Shown here one piece after another: positions 1 through 8,146 of a DNA stretch of 30,747 bases (positions within the stretch are counted from its first letter, which is position 1; the number at the start of each line of letters is the position of its first letter). This DNA is from JABDBK01 sp964453575 (GTDB lineage: Bacteria; Pseudomonadota; Gammaproteobacteria; DSM-16500). A model generated the notes under the pieces. That model saw only the letters and a program-made list of their open reading frames with translations. It ran no database searches and was not told where the DNA came from. The stretch spans positions 1 through 30,747 of the forward strand of contig CAYVRW010000013.1 of assembly GCA_964453575.1 (NCBI GenBank), read 5' to 3'. A program made the position numbers and the translations under genes.

Positions 1-1444
1 ACAGAAATAAAAAATCTCGATAATCAAAAAGCATTACTTCAAACTCAGATAAATTTAAAAACATATCACGTAATTCATTCATTTTAGCATGTGAAAAATG
101 GGTTTTCATATTTATATCAAATTTTTCTATCAACAATGGAATCCCTTGTTCACGACGACGTTTATGACCAATGGGGTATTCAACTGTGATTTTTTCTGTT
201 TTGCTGCCATCTTTAAAATAAATTTGTAAGGCATTGGCAATAGACCGTTTATTGGGGTCTAAATAATCTTTGCTGAAAGGTAAATCTTCTTCGACGATCA
301 TTTTTTCACGTAGCGCATCAATGCGTGGATCACTTGCTATATCATTTTCATAATATTCTGCTTTGAGGTTGCCAAAAATTAAGCCTGCTGCAGTCATATA
401 TTGTAGACAGTGATCGCGATCAGCGGGATTATGCAGAGGGCCTTTTTTGTTAATAATACGCATCGCCGATTCATGAGTGGTGATGACGATTTTTTCTATG
501 TCAGCTAGCTTATCTTTGATTTTCGGATGCAGGGCAATCGCACATTCAACCGCTGTTTGCGCATGGAATTCAGCAGGAAATGAAATTTTAAATAAAATAT
601 TTTCCACGACATAAGAACCAAGTTCTCTTGAAATCTGAAATGGCTTATTTTTAAAGCATACATCATAAAAACCCCAAGTTTTAGCGGTTAAAGCACTGGG
701 ATAACCCATTTCACCTTGTAAAACCATCCACGCTAAGCGTACGGCGCGACTGGTTGCATCCCCAGCAGCCCAGGATTTTCTGGAACCGGTATTCGGTGCA
801 TGGCGATAGGTTCGTAGACTTTGACCATCGATGAAGGCGTGAGAAAGCGCATTAATGACATCCATTTTATTGCCGCCTAACATGTGCGTGACGACCGCTG
901 CAGATGCAACTTTGACTAAGATGACATGGTCTAAGCCAACGCGGTTAAAACTGTTTTCTAACGCTAGTACACCTTGAATTTCGTATGCTTTGATCATGGC
1001 AGTTAAAACATCACGCATGACTAAAGGAGGTTTTTTTTCAGCGATATTCTTACGGCTTAGATAATCTGCAACCGCTAAAATTGCGCCAAGATTATCAGAA
1101 GGGTGGCCCCATTCAGCAGCAAGCCAGGTATCATTAAAATCAAGCCAGCGTATTAAGGTGCCGATATTAAAGGCAGCAAGTATAGGATCTAAAATATAAT
1201 TAGTTCCAGGCACGCGAGCACCTGATGGCACAGTGGTTCCTGGTACAATAGGCCCCAATAATTTTGTGCATGCAGGGTATTGCAAAGCTAAGATTGCGCA
1301 ACCTATCGCGTCCATTAAACAATAACGTGCAGTGGAATAGGCTTCATCGCTATGAACTCCAGTTTGAGTGACATAATCAGCAAGTGTCACCAATGCTTTG
1401 TCGGGCGCAGGACGAATATTTTGTTCAACGAAATGGGCAACCAT
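1..1444 (-). CDS. prpD: 2-methylcitrate dehydratase PrpD (3' end cut by window edge)
   Basis: Dehydrates 2-methylcitrate to 2-methyl-cis-aconitate in the cytosolic methylcitrate cycle, which turns propionyl-CoA into pyruvate and succinate. The reading frame starts at the ATG at 1444 and stays open to the left edge, giving about 481 residues. Enterobacterial PrpD has about 483, so only the last few codons are missing. MmgE/PrpD-family stretches visible in the translation include LDFNDTWLAAEWGHPSDN near residue 100, HMLGGNKMDVINALSHAF near 185, and RTYRHAPNTGSRKSWAAGD near 205. The start lies 2 bases after the prpC stop, so it is the third gene of a prpB-prpC-prpD operon and is probably translationally coupled. 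No PrpR-type regulator is in the window. Family assignment is confident; nothing looks broken. Confidence 0.94.
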   Translation of the reverse strand, partial: MVAHFVEQNIRPAPDKALVTLADYVTQTGVHSDEAYSTARYCLMDAIGCAILALQYPACTKLLGPIVPGTTVPSGARVPGTNYILDPILAAFNIGTLIRWLDFNDTWLAAEWGHPSDNLGAILAVADYLSRKNIAEKKPPLVMRDVLTAMIKAYEIQGVLALENSFNRVGLDHVILVKVASAAVVTHMLGGNKMDVINALSHAFIDGQSLRTYRHAPNTGSRKSWAAGDATSRAVRLAWMVLQGEMGYPSALTAKTWGFYDVCFKNKPFQISRELGSYVVENILFKISFPAEFHAQTAVECAIALHPKIKDKLADIEKIVITTHESAMRIINKKGPLHNPADRDHCLQYMTAAGLIFGNLKAEYYENDIASDPRIDALREKMIVEEDLPFSKDYLDPNKRSIANALQIYFKDGSKTEKITVEYPIGHKRRREQGIPLLIEKFDINMKTHFSHAKMNELRDMFLNLSEFEVMLFDYRDFLFL

Positions 1445-1446
1445 GA

Positions 1447-2565
1447 TTAGGCTCGCTCTTTAATATCAATGAATGGGATAGGTTGGGGGCCTGTGTAGTT
1501 GGCATCTGGACGAATCAATCGATTATCTTTACGCTGTTCTAAAATGTGCGCACTCCATCCTGCGATACGCGACATGACAAATATAGGCGTAAACATTTCT
1601 GTAGGTATGCCGCAAAAATGATAAGCCGTAGCGCTGTAAAAATCAGCATTAGGAAATAATTTTTTATCATCCCACATGATTTTTTCAATACGTTCAGAAA
1701 CAGGGTAGAAATAACCATCTTTGGCTTGTTTAGATAATTTTTCAGAATATTTTTTAATAATATCCGAGCGAGGATCCGATATTTTATAAACACGATGACC
1801 AAACCCCATGATTTTTTCTTTTGCAGCCAACATCTTTTTTAAACCTGCTTCTGCTTCTTCAGGTGTTTTAAATTTTTCTATAAGTTCCATAGCTGCTTCA
1901 TTGGCACCGCCGTGCAATGGGCCCCGCAGCGTACCAATACCTGATACAATCGCAGAATAAAAATCAGCTAATGTTGAAGTGGTGACCCGTGCGGCAAAAG
2001 TCGATGCATTGAATTCATGTTCAGCATATAAAATAAGTGAAACATTCATGGTTTCTGTTGCAAGCGCATCGGGTTTTTTGCCATGCAATAAATGCAGAAA
2101 ATGACTTGCTAATAAAGGTTCATCCGTATGCGTTGAAATTTTTTTGCCGCTGTTATGAAAATGATACCAATATAAAAGTATGCCAGGTGTTGCTGCCAGC
2201 AAACGATTGGCAATCTCTTCCTGAGTATTTGTTTTAGATTCAGGTTTAAAGTTGCCAAGCAGGGAACAACCCGTACGCAATACATCCATGGGATGTGTAT
2301 TAGCAGGAATCGTTTCTAAAACTGACTTGAGTGCATCGGGAATCTCTCTATAAGCCATTAGTTTTTTCTTATAAGATGCAAGTTCAGTTTTGTTAGGCAA
2401 TTTTCCATAGATAAGCAAATAAGCGACTTCTTCAAATTCCGCATGTTTTGCTAAATCATGAATATCATAACCACGATAAGTGAGGCCCAAGCCTGCTTTT
2501 CCTACGGTACAAATGCTTGTATCACCAACCACTATGCCTGCAAGACCGCCAGTTTTTGTGTTCAT
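1447..2565 (-). CDS. prpC: 2-methylcitrate synthase PrpC
   Basis: Condenses propionyl-CoA with oxaloacetate to 2-methylcitrate, the entry step of the methylcitrate cycle. The 372-residue length is normal for the short bacterial PrpC/citrate synthase type. Signature segments are GPLHGGANEAAM at 215-226, GFGHRVYKISDPR at 254-266 and an Asp in NADFYSA at 308. H218, H257 and D308 therefore form the expected catalytic triad. The downstream segment near 335 (SRIAGWSAHILEQ) is typical of the PrpC branch. The start codon overlaps the prpB stop (ATGA at 2562-2565), with AAGGAAAAG upstream acting as ribosome binding site inside prpB. Context in the prp operon favours methylcitrate over plain citrate synthase, although this enzyme class often retains weak citrate synthase activity. 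Confidence 0.96.
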   Translation of the reverse strand: MNTKTGGLAGIVVGDTSICTVGKAGLGLTYRGYDIHDLAKHAEFEEVAYLLIYGKLPNKTELASYKKKLMAYREIPDALKSVLETIPANTHPMDVLRTGCSLLGNFKPESKTNTQEEIANRLLAATPGILLYWYHFHNSGKKISTHTDEPLLASHFLHLLHGKKPDALATETMNVSLILYAEHEFNASTFAARVTTSTLADFYSAIVSGIGTLRGPLHGGANEAAMELIEKFKTPEEAEAGLKKMLAAKEKIMGFGHRVYKISDPRSDIIKKYSEKLSKQAKDGYFYPVSERIEKIMWDDKKLFPNADFYSATAYHFCGIPTEMFTPIFVMSRIAGWSAHILEQRKDNRLIRPDANYTGPQPIPFIDIKERA

Positions 2566-3449
2566 TTTTCTTTTCCTTGTGCAAAGAGTTCATCTAATTT
2601 TTTTTCATATGAAAGATAATTTAGTGTTTCATAAAGTTCATTGCGTGTTTGCATTTGATCTATAAGAGATTGTTGAGAATTTTCTTCACGAATCGTTTGA
2701 TAAGCTTTTTTGGCTGCTTTGTTCATCACGCGAAAGATGCTGAGTGGATATAAAATAAGACTTATACCTGCTTTTTTAAGTTCCTCTTTGCTATAAATGG
2801 GTGTCACACCGAATTCAGTCATATTAGCAAGCACAGGCACTTTGCAATGTTTCGTCACATAATCATATTGTTGTAAATCAGTGGCACCTTCAAAGAAAAT
2901 CATGTCTGCACCTGCCGCAACATACTGATTTATTCTTTCTACACAAGCTTCCAAACCTTCGGAAGCCAGTGCATCGGTTCTGGCCATAATGACAAAAGAG
3001 GGATCTATGCGAGCATCGACTGCCGCTTTAAGTCTATCGACCATTTCAGATGTTTCAACAATCGCTTTTCCAGGTCTATGACCGCAACGCTTTGCTTGAA
3101 CTTGGTCTTCCATATGTATGGCTGCAGCACCCGCTTTTTCCAGGTCGCGAATGGTTCTTGCAATATTAAATGCACTTCCCCAACCAGTATCAATGTCAAC
3201 TAATAGAGGCAAATCAACGCGGCTGGTGATGCGTCTTACATCAATTAATACATCATTTAATGTAGTAATGCCTAGATCAGGCAATCCATAGGATGCATTC
3301 GCAACACCTGCGCCTGATAAGTAAATGGCTTTAAATCCCGCATCTTTTGCAAGTAATGCTGTCATCGCATTAATCGCGCCAACGATTTGCAAAGGTTTTT
3401 CTTTTTTAAGGGCATCACGAAATTTTTGCCCGGGCTGAAGTCCTGTCAT
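2562..3449 (-). CDS. prpB: 2-methylisocitrate lyase PrpB
   Basis: Splits 2-methylisocitrate into pyruvate and succinate, the final step of the methylcitrate cycle. The 295 residues match the isocitrate lyase/PEP mutase superfamily length. D85 and D87 in PLLVDIDTGWG are the Mg2+-binding residues. KRCGH at 120-124 is the catalytic-loop signature with the active-site Cys. HMEDQ at 112-116 supplies the conserved Glu. The start at 3449 has AAGGAA about 7 bases upstream. It is the first gene of the three-gene prp operon. The 53-base gap behind the ureohydrolase gene leaves open whether the two are cotranscribed. No missing residues are seen. Confidence 0.96.
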   Translation of the reverse strand: MTGLQPGQKFRDALKKEKPLQIVGAINAMTALLAKDAGFKAIYLSGAGVANASYGLPDLGITTLNDVLIDVRRITSRVDLPLLVDIDTGWGSAFNIARTIRDLEKAGAAAIHMEDQVQAKRCGHRPGKAIVETSEMVDRLKAAVDARIDPSFVIMARTDALASEGLEACVERINQYVAAGADMIFFEGATDLQQYDYVTKHCKVPVLANMTEFGVTPIYSKEELKKAGISLILYPLSIFRVMNKAAKKAYQTIREENSQQSLIDQMQTRNELYETLNYLSYEKKLDELFAQGKEK

Positions 3450-3502
3450 GTTTATTTCCTTCTAATAATTGGCAAGCATTGTCTGGAGACTTAACCTTTT
3501 TG

Positions 3503-4519
3503 TCAAGATCGCAGTGTCCAACCGCATAGTTTATAAAGTATGCGCGCACCTACATTGGCATCCCATTCCGTTTCACCGGGGGACACTTCATTTAAATCAA
3601 AACCAATGATTTTTCGACCAGATTGAGCAACTTTTTTGAATAGGTATAACACTTCACAAAATTCCAGTCCGCCTGGTACCGGAGTTCCAGTATTAGGACA
3701 AAAACGTGGATCAAGTCCATCAATATCAAATGATATAAAAACTTCTTTGGGTAATTTTTCAATAATGTCGTCACATAAAGTAGACCAGCTTTGGCCTTGC
3801 ATTTTTTGTTCGGCAAGTTGTGTATCAAAAAAAGTGTGAATTCTTTCTGAATGAGCCTGAATAAAGTCATATTCTTCTTCACAAAAATCGCGAATTCCTA
3901 CTTGGATTAATGTTTTTAAAGGCGTTTTGGTAATGACATTATACATAATAGAAGCATGTGAATCTTCAAAGCCTTCATAAGCATGTCGTAAATCGGCATG
4001 GGCATCGATGTGTAATATACCCATATTCGGATATTTTTCTAAAAAAGCTTTGATGCCCCCAAATGGGCAAGAATGATCGCCGCCAATAAGTCCCACGAGT
4101 TTGCCTTCATTTAACCAATGCTTGGTCGTTTGATAGGTATATTCGTTCACTTTTAAACTATAGTCATTAACTAAAACGAGGGCTTTTTGAGAATCAGCAT
4201 CTTCTTTGTTTTTATAAATAGCCTTAATGACTTGTTGTGCAGATTTTTTGGCCAAATCATTCCATTTTTGAATATCTTTGGGTATTTCTAGCATATTAAT
4301 ACCGGCTTCAAAAAAACTGCCCAAATCGATATCAAATAAATCCACCTGTTTGCTGGCTTTATATATCGCTTCTGGGCCTTTTGAAGTGCCCCCACCATAG
4401 GATGTGGTGGCTTCCCAGGGAACAGGTATTAACACTAATTTGGCTTCATCTACGCTAAAAGGCAGGCCAAAGATACCAGAATCTTGCGAGGCTGGGGCGT
4501 TTGGGTCAAAAGTTGACAT
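3503..4519 (-). CDS. Arginase/agmatinase-family ureohydrolase
   Basis: A binuclear Mn2+ ureohydrolase that removes urea or a related group from a guanidino substrate. All six metal ligands are visible: H149 (GGDHS), D172/H174/D176 (IDAHAD), and D265/D267 (SFDIDGLDP). The family Glu follows in NEVSP at about 311. At 338 residues it is about 30 longer than E. coli SpeB. It also has an N-terminal FDPNAPASQDSGIFGLPF segment that I associate with a long agmatinase-like branch rather than true SpeB. The substrate (agmatine, arginine, formiminoglutamate or guanidinobutyrate) cannot be decided, and no polyamine genes are nearby. The start has GTGAG upstream and a small palindrome in its leader. It is transcribed toward prpB. 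Confidence 0.88.
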   Translation of the reverse strand: MSTFDPNAPASQDSGIFGLPFSVDEAKLVLIPVPWEATTSYGGGTSKGPEAIYKASKQVDLFDIDLGSFFEAGINMLEIPKDIQKWNDLAKKSAQQVIKAIYKNKEDADSQKALVLVNDYSLKVNEYTYQTTKHWLNEGKLVGLIGGDHSCPFGGIKAFLEKYPNMGILHIDAHADLRHAYEGFEDSHASIMYNVITKTPLKTLIQVGIRDFCEEEYDFIQAHSERIHTFFDTQLAEQKMQGQSWSTLCDDIIEKLPKEVFISFDIDGLDPRFCPNTGTPVPGGLEFCEVLYLFKKVAQSGRKIIGFDLNEVSPGETEWDANVGARILYKLCGWTLRS

Positions 4520-4539
4520 AAAATACTCACTTTAAAAAT

Positions 4540-4552
4540 GAGAAGTATTCTC
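4540..4552. promoter_or_regulatory. Short inverted repeat in leader of the ureohydrolase gene
   Basis: GAGAA-GTA-TTCTC is a perfect 5+3+5 inverted repeat, and overlapping it ATGAGA-N7-TCTCAT (4538-4556) gives a second pairing. It sits about 20 bases upstream of the ureohydrolase start in the divergent region shared with the 830-residue gene. It could be an operator. No regulator is assigned, and a chance AT-rich palindrome is possible. Confidence 0.3.
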
Positions 4553-4635
4553 TCATGAGATGCGAGTTTTGTTAAGAGAATATAATTTGTACAAATTGCG
4601 CTTAAAAACATCCATATAGACCAAATAAGTTGTTT

Positions 4636-4663
4636 TTTAAACTGTAATAGTATACGGTATAAT
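4636..4663 (+). promoter_or_regulatory. Promoter of the 830-residue gene with CGGTAT element at the -10 box
   Basis: A perfect TATAAT lies at 4658-4663, directly preceded by ACGG, so the string reads ATACGGTATAAT. It contains the small palindrome ATAC-G-GTAT (4652-4660). The -35 is poor (TTTAAA, 16-base spacer). The same CGGTAT-next-to-minus-10 arrangement recurs before other island genes (17195, 18590, 29447). The start codon is 47 bases downstream. Confidence 0.5.
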
Positions 4664-4710
4664 CTATTCTACTATTTTTGCTCAAAATATAATATTAAGC
4701 GAGGGTTAAT

Positions 4711-7203
4711 ATGATATTCAGATCGTATCCCAAATATCCCAAATTTACAGCATTTCCATTTCATAATGATGTAGAAAAACCAAGTTTGCCAGTAGAAATA
4801 CGAAGAGATGTGAGTTTACCCGCAGATACACCTCACCAACATAAGCTTCGACATTTGAAAGCAGTAGCGGAACAATGTGATAAAAAAGAAGAGCGATATT
4901 TTACTGATGTTGTAGAATTATTCGGTGAAGATACATGGCATTTTAATACCATAAATGAATTAAATAAATTTTTGGATGAAGAAGAAAAACATAACCATCA
5001 TCCAAGAACTAAAGCACAGCTTGCTTTAATTAAGGAAATGCTTTCTGAATATGAGAAATGGAAAACCACGACTGTTTTTGATGAGCTTGTGACGCTTGAT
5101 GCAGTAAAGGATGGATTAAGCTTAAAAAACACCTTTCCCGTGGGTCTAACTAGTCAGGTTACCGATCTCATTTCTGTTAATGCAGGTCTGGATTACACAA
5201 AGGTAATCGTCAAAGAAATTGCTACGGCCATGTTAGATCAATTGGGACATGATAAAGAAGCAGCAAAAAGAAAAAAAGAATATGTCATACTCTTACTAAG
5301 ATTAGTTTTTACTGTAGTGAGCGCCGGTGTTGCAGTAGAAGTTGTTAGGACGGTACTAGACGAAATAGTCGATCACAGCGCAAATTCAATCCTTCTATCT
5401 GTTATGGGTGCAGAAACTTTAAAAGAAGCCTCCTATATCACAGCAGACCAATTCCAAAGAGCAGCAGAGCATTTAATTGACGTCAGAATCGCAAATCAAT
5501 ATGTAGATAATATCATCGAAATATTATGGAAATTATCGATCAAATTTATTGATAAAAATATCGAATTTAGTAAAAAATGGGATAACCCCATGACAGACGA
5601 TGAACTAAAAAAGTGCATTGAACAAATTCGAAAGAAAGACTTATTACCCTCGTTACAAGAACAACGTCATCCTGATCAATTTGAATATATATCATTTGTA
5701 GTCGATAGGATTGCAAAAAAAATCTTAGAAGAACGTACACAATTGCTGGGGTCTTTAAATCATTCTTTGTCAAATGAAGAGGGTGAAGCTAAAACTATCA
5801 TAACTGAAGTTGGTAGTGGTCATCGTCAAGCACTGCAAAATTTTATGGTTAGGCATTACAATGGAGGCATATTATGCAGGGCTTATTTTAAAAAGCCAAC
5901 ATTGCATTACCAACTCGCTGATCAAAAAAGTGAGTTACCTGGATTTGTAACAATGCAAAAAGGATCTAAAGGCCATTTAAAACATTATCCTGTTGATATG
6001 GATGCTGAAGTGCGAAAGGTACTAGAACCTAAGCCGCCAAAAGGTTCGATGCATATTGGTGGAGAACATATAAGAGAATATGTATATCATAAATTACCAG
6101 ACTTGCATGATCCCATGTATGGATATAAAAAAGGTGGAAAATGGGCCCATAAAAAAAGAATTAAAGACACATGGCGTGCAGATTATATTATTCAGATGTC
6201 GTTAATCAAAAACAGGGATGCATCGGATTATCCGCATTCAGTTTTGCCTTTTCCAACTTTCAAGTCTTCAAAACAAATTGGAGAGGCGATCATTGAACTA
6301 TTAAAAATTAATCCGTATTTCCAAACCGGAGATTATGATTATAAAGAACCGCATCCTACTCCTTTATATTTATTGTCTCATATGAAAGATTATCAAGATT
6401 TAATTAATCGACCGGGTGTTAAAGAATATTTAAAAGAAAATATTGATCCAAGTTTAATATTATTCAGTGTCACTGATCCTAATGTAACAAATTCAAAAGA
6501 TGAAAGGCGGTTGACACAAGCATTAACGGATACTTTCTTTTTCTTAAAACAAATTGGATATAGTAATTCACTTCTTGATTCTATTCATCATCGATGTATA
6601 GGATATATTGAATTACAATGTCATCAAAGACGTGATATGGCTTGTATAGAATCACGCAAAAAGAAGATATTAGCTCAAGCGGGTAAAAAACACATCTTAC
6701 ATGAACTTAAATTAAATCATTCCTTAGATGAACATGAAATAGAAATAAATAAACTCGTTGCGATATGTGACGGTTTAGATCCAACAGATGACCGCGTAGA
6801 ATTAATAAAAGGGATTATTGCAAGTTTCTTAAGCAGTGATTTGTATGATGTTTCAACGCAACAACGACTTCATGGATTAATGCCGGCAATATTCAAAAAT
6901 GAACTCGAACTTACCTCTGACAAAAAAGAATTTGTTCAACATTTGAAAAATCATGAGTTGCATAGATCTCGTTCGTGTCAATTATTCAATACTGTTAAAG
7001 AGCATAATCATGCAAGAGAACGGGTAGAAACATTAAAAACAATACATTTAGGTTTAAACCAAAAATCGCGATCAGCGCCATCATTATCATTGTTAGCCAG
7101 CCAAGGAAAATTTGCAGTAAAAGAAGAGGTTAATGATAAAAAACCACAAGATCCTGATGGTGTCTCCTGTAGATTGGGATCATCATCTCACAGTTCTTCG
7201 TAA
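4711..7203 (+). CDS. Unrecognised 830-residue protein, candidate secreted effector
   Basis: I do not recognise this family. It is a charged, mostly soluble protein with one strong hydrophobic segment at about 190-214 (EYVILLLRLVFTVVSAGVAV). Long helical stretches lie on both sides, and the middle is rich in His, Lys and Asp (residues 370-560). The C-terminus is low-complexity and polar: an EEVNDKK patch followed by SSSHSSS. That resembles Dot/Icm export tails (established knowledge: acidic E-block and small polar residues near the C-terminus). The start has GCGAGGG upstream. It is monocistronic between a divergent ureohydrolase and a convergent yqjE-like gene, overlapping the latter's stop by 16 bases. 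An effector role is inferred from composition, promoter motif and context only. Confidence 0.6.
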   Translation: MIFRSYPKYPKFTAFPFHNDVEKPSLPVEIRRDVSLPADTPHQHKLRHLKAVAEQCDKKEERYFTDVVELFGEDTWHFNTINELNKFLDEEEKHNHHPRTKAQLALIKEMLSEYEKWKTTTVFDELVTLDAVKDGLSLKNTFPVGLTSQVTDLISVNAGLDYTKVIVKEIATAMLDQLGHDKEAAKRKKEYVILLLRLVFTVVSAGVAVEVVRTVLDEIVDHSANSILLSVMGAETLKEASYITADQFQRAAEHLIDVRIANQYVDNIIEILWKLSIKFIDKNIEFSKKWDNPMTDDELKKCIEQIRKKDLLPSLQEQRHPDQFEYISFVVDRIAKKILEERTQLLGSLNHSLSNEEGEAKTIITEVGSGHRQALQNFMVRHYNGGILCRAYFKKPTLHYQLADQKSELPGFVTMQKGSKGHLKHYPVDMDAEVRKVLEPKPPKGSMHIGGEHIREYVYHKLPDLHDPMYGYKKGGKWAHKKRIKDTWRADYIIQMSLIKNRDASDYPHSVLPFPTFKSSKQIGEAIIELLKINPYFQTGDYDYKEPHPTPLYLLSHMKDYQDLINRPGVKEYLKENIDPSLILFSVTDPNVTNSKDERRLTQALTDTFFFLKQIGYSNSLLDSIHHRCIGYIELQCHQRRDMACIESRKKKILAQAGKKHILHELKLNHSLDEHEIEINKLVAICDGLDPTDDRVELIKGIIASFLSSDLYDVSTQQRLHGLMPAIFKNELELTSDKKEFVQHLKNHELHRSRSCQLFNTVKEHNHARERVETLKTIHLGLNQKSRSAPSLSLLASQGKFAVKEEVNDKKPQDPDGVSCRLGSSSHSSS

Positions 7204-7583
7204 ATACTGCGCGCTTCTTCAAGTAGATAGCGTGTTTCTGGAAATGATAGGCGTTTTTTATATTTGCTTAACAGCATGCAAAGTATCATAAGCATTATTA
7301 AATTAACGCCAAGAAGAACCAGCAGCACGATAAGAGTGGACCAATGCAGGGACACTAGGTAAACAAAAAGCATGGCAAGTAAGCATAGCCAGATTGTCGT
7401 TAACAATATGACACACAATAAAGCAAGCATAAGAATGCTTACTACACTTTGCCCGGCTAAACGTGCTTCATATCCAACCACTGCTCCGACTTTTTTTGTT
7501 AAACTCCATAAAGTCGGCACGCCGAAAACCAGGCTGATAATGGCTCGGCTTAGTGTGGATCTTCTTCTTTTTCTTTTAGCCAT
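7188..7583 (-). CDS. YqjE-like/phage-holin-family (DUF1469) membrane protein
   Basis: A 131-residue inner-membrane protein with a basic N-terminus (AKRKRRR) and two long hydrophobic segments at about 47-77 and 81-105, followed by a charged cytoplasmic tail ending EEARSIYEEL. This layout matches the YqjE/holin-X family, whose members usually sit directly downstream of a YqjD/ElaB gene, as here (30-base gap). The biochemical role is not established; the family is linked to envelope and stationary-phase physiology. The 'holin' label does not mean a prophage, and no phage genes are nearby. Its stop overlaps the end of the convergent 830-residue gene. Confidence 0.7.
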   Translation of the reverse strand: MAKRKRRRSTLSRAIISLVFGVPTLWSLTKKVGAVVGYEARLAGQSVVSILMLALLCVILLTTIWLCLLAMLFVYLVSLHWSTLIVLLVLLGVNLIMLMILCMLLSKYKKRLSFPETRYLLEEARSIYEEL

Positions 7584-7613
7584 AAATGAATACCATCCTT
7601 GGTTTCCGTTTAA

Positions 7614-7910
7614 TTAGCGGCGAGTAGTTCTCACATGTCTTTTTCTACGCATAGCTAAACCAAAAGCCAAACCAACCATGGATGCTATAGCTAAAGATTT
7701 GTATGGTTTTGTGCCAACATAGTCAGCCACGTCTTCTTGTATGTTTGCTGTTTTATATTTTACCGTTTTATAGGTATCGTTAAGTCTATCTTTTGCTTGA
7801 CCGCGCACGTCTTTTGCAGTTATGGCTAAGATAGATTTTAATTTTTCGATATCATGTTTAAGGCGACCGCGACCGTTTTTGTTCCGTAAGGTTTGTTTAT
7901 GATGCGTCAT
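7614..7910 (-). CDS. YqjD/ElaB-family (DUF883) tail-anchored protein
   Basis: A 98-residue protein with a charged amphipathic helix (residues 15-65, with AKDVRGQAKDRLNDTYKTVK) and a single C-terminal membrane segment at about 71-87 (KSLAIASMVGLAFGLAM). It ends with a basic tail RRKRHVRTTRR. This is the DUF883 layout; E. coli YqjD, ElaB and YgaM are tail-anchored ribosome-associated proteins. I chose the start at 7910 because GGAGGAAG precedes it at ideal spacing; a longer open frame up to 8024 has no ribosome binding site. It is the first gene of a two-gene unit with the yqjE-like gene and is divergent from acnA, with the promoters in 7911-8146. Confidence 0.75.
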   Translation of the reverse strand: MTHHKQTLRNKNGRGRLKHDIEKLKSILAITAKDVRGQAKDRLNDTYKTVKYKTANIQEDVADYVGTKPYKSLAIASMVGLAFGLAMRRKRHVRTTRR

Positions 7911-8083
7911 GACACTTCCTCCCATTTTTTTAGGTGATATCGCATACATAATCATTATACCTCTTTCTAGAAATCTTGTGGGATGCGGTAACTCTATGAA
8001 TTTATGAATCGTCATCATTTGCACAGAAAATATTATGAACGAATTAATAATTAAAGTATAAAATTAACTCATAATATACAAGC

Positions 8084-8114
8084 TTGGTTTATACTTAACT
8101 CTTAGTTTATACTT
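8084..8114 (+). promoter_or_regulatory. Probable acnA promoter with duplicated GTTTATACTT
   Basis: TTGGTT (8084-8089), an 18-base spacer and TATACT (8108-8113) form a plausible sigma70 promoter. GTTTATACTT occurs twice, at 8087-8096 and 8105-8114, 18 bases apart. The repeat may be a duplicated binding site or two overlapping -10 elements. Start codon 33 bases downstream. Confidence 0.4.
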
Positions 8115-8146
8115 GTTCTCTGGATTGAGTTACACGGAGCGTAGTG

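Noticed and set aside
3450..3502. Terminator between the ureohydrolase gene and prpB
   Set aside because: No stable hairpin followed by a T-run on the minus strand was found in this gap.
7188..7583. Prophage holin
   Set aside because: The holin-like family call comes with a yqjD-like partner and no phage genes around; a yqjE-type chromosomal gene fits better.
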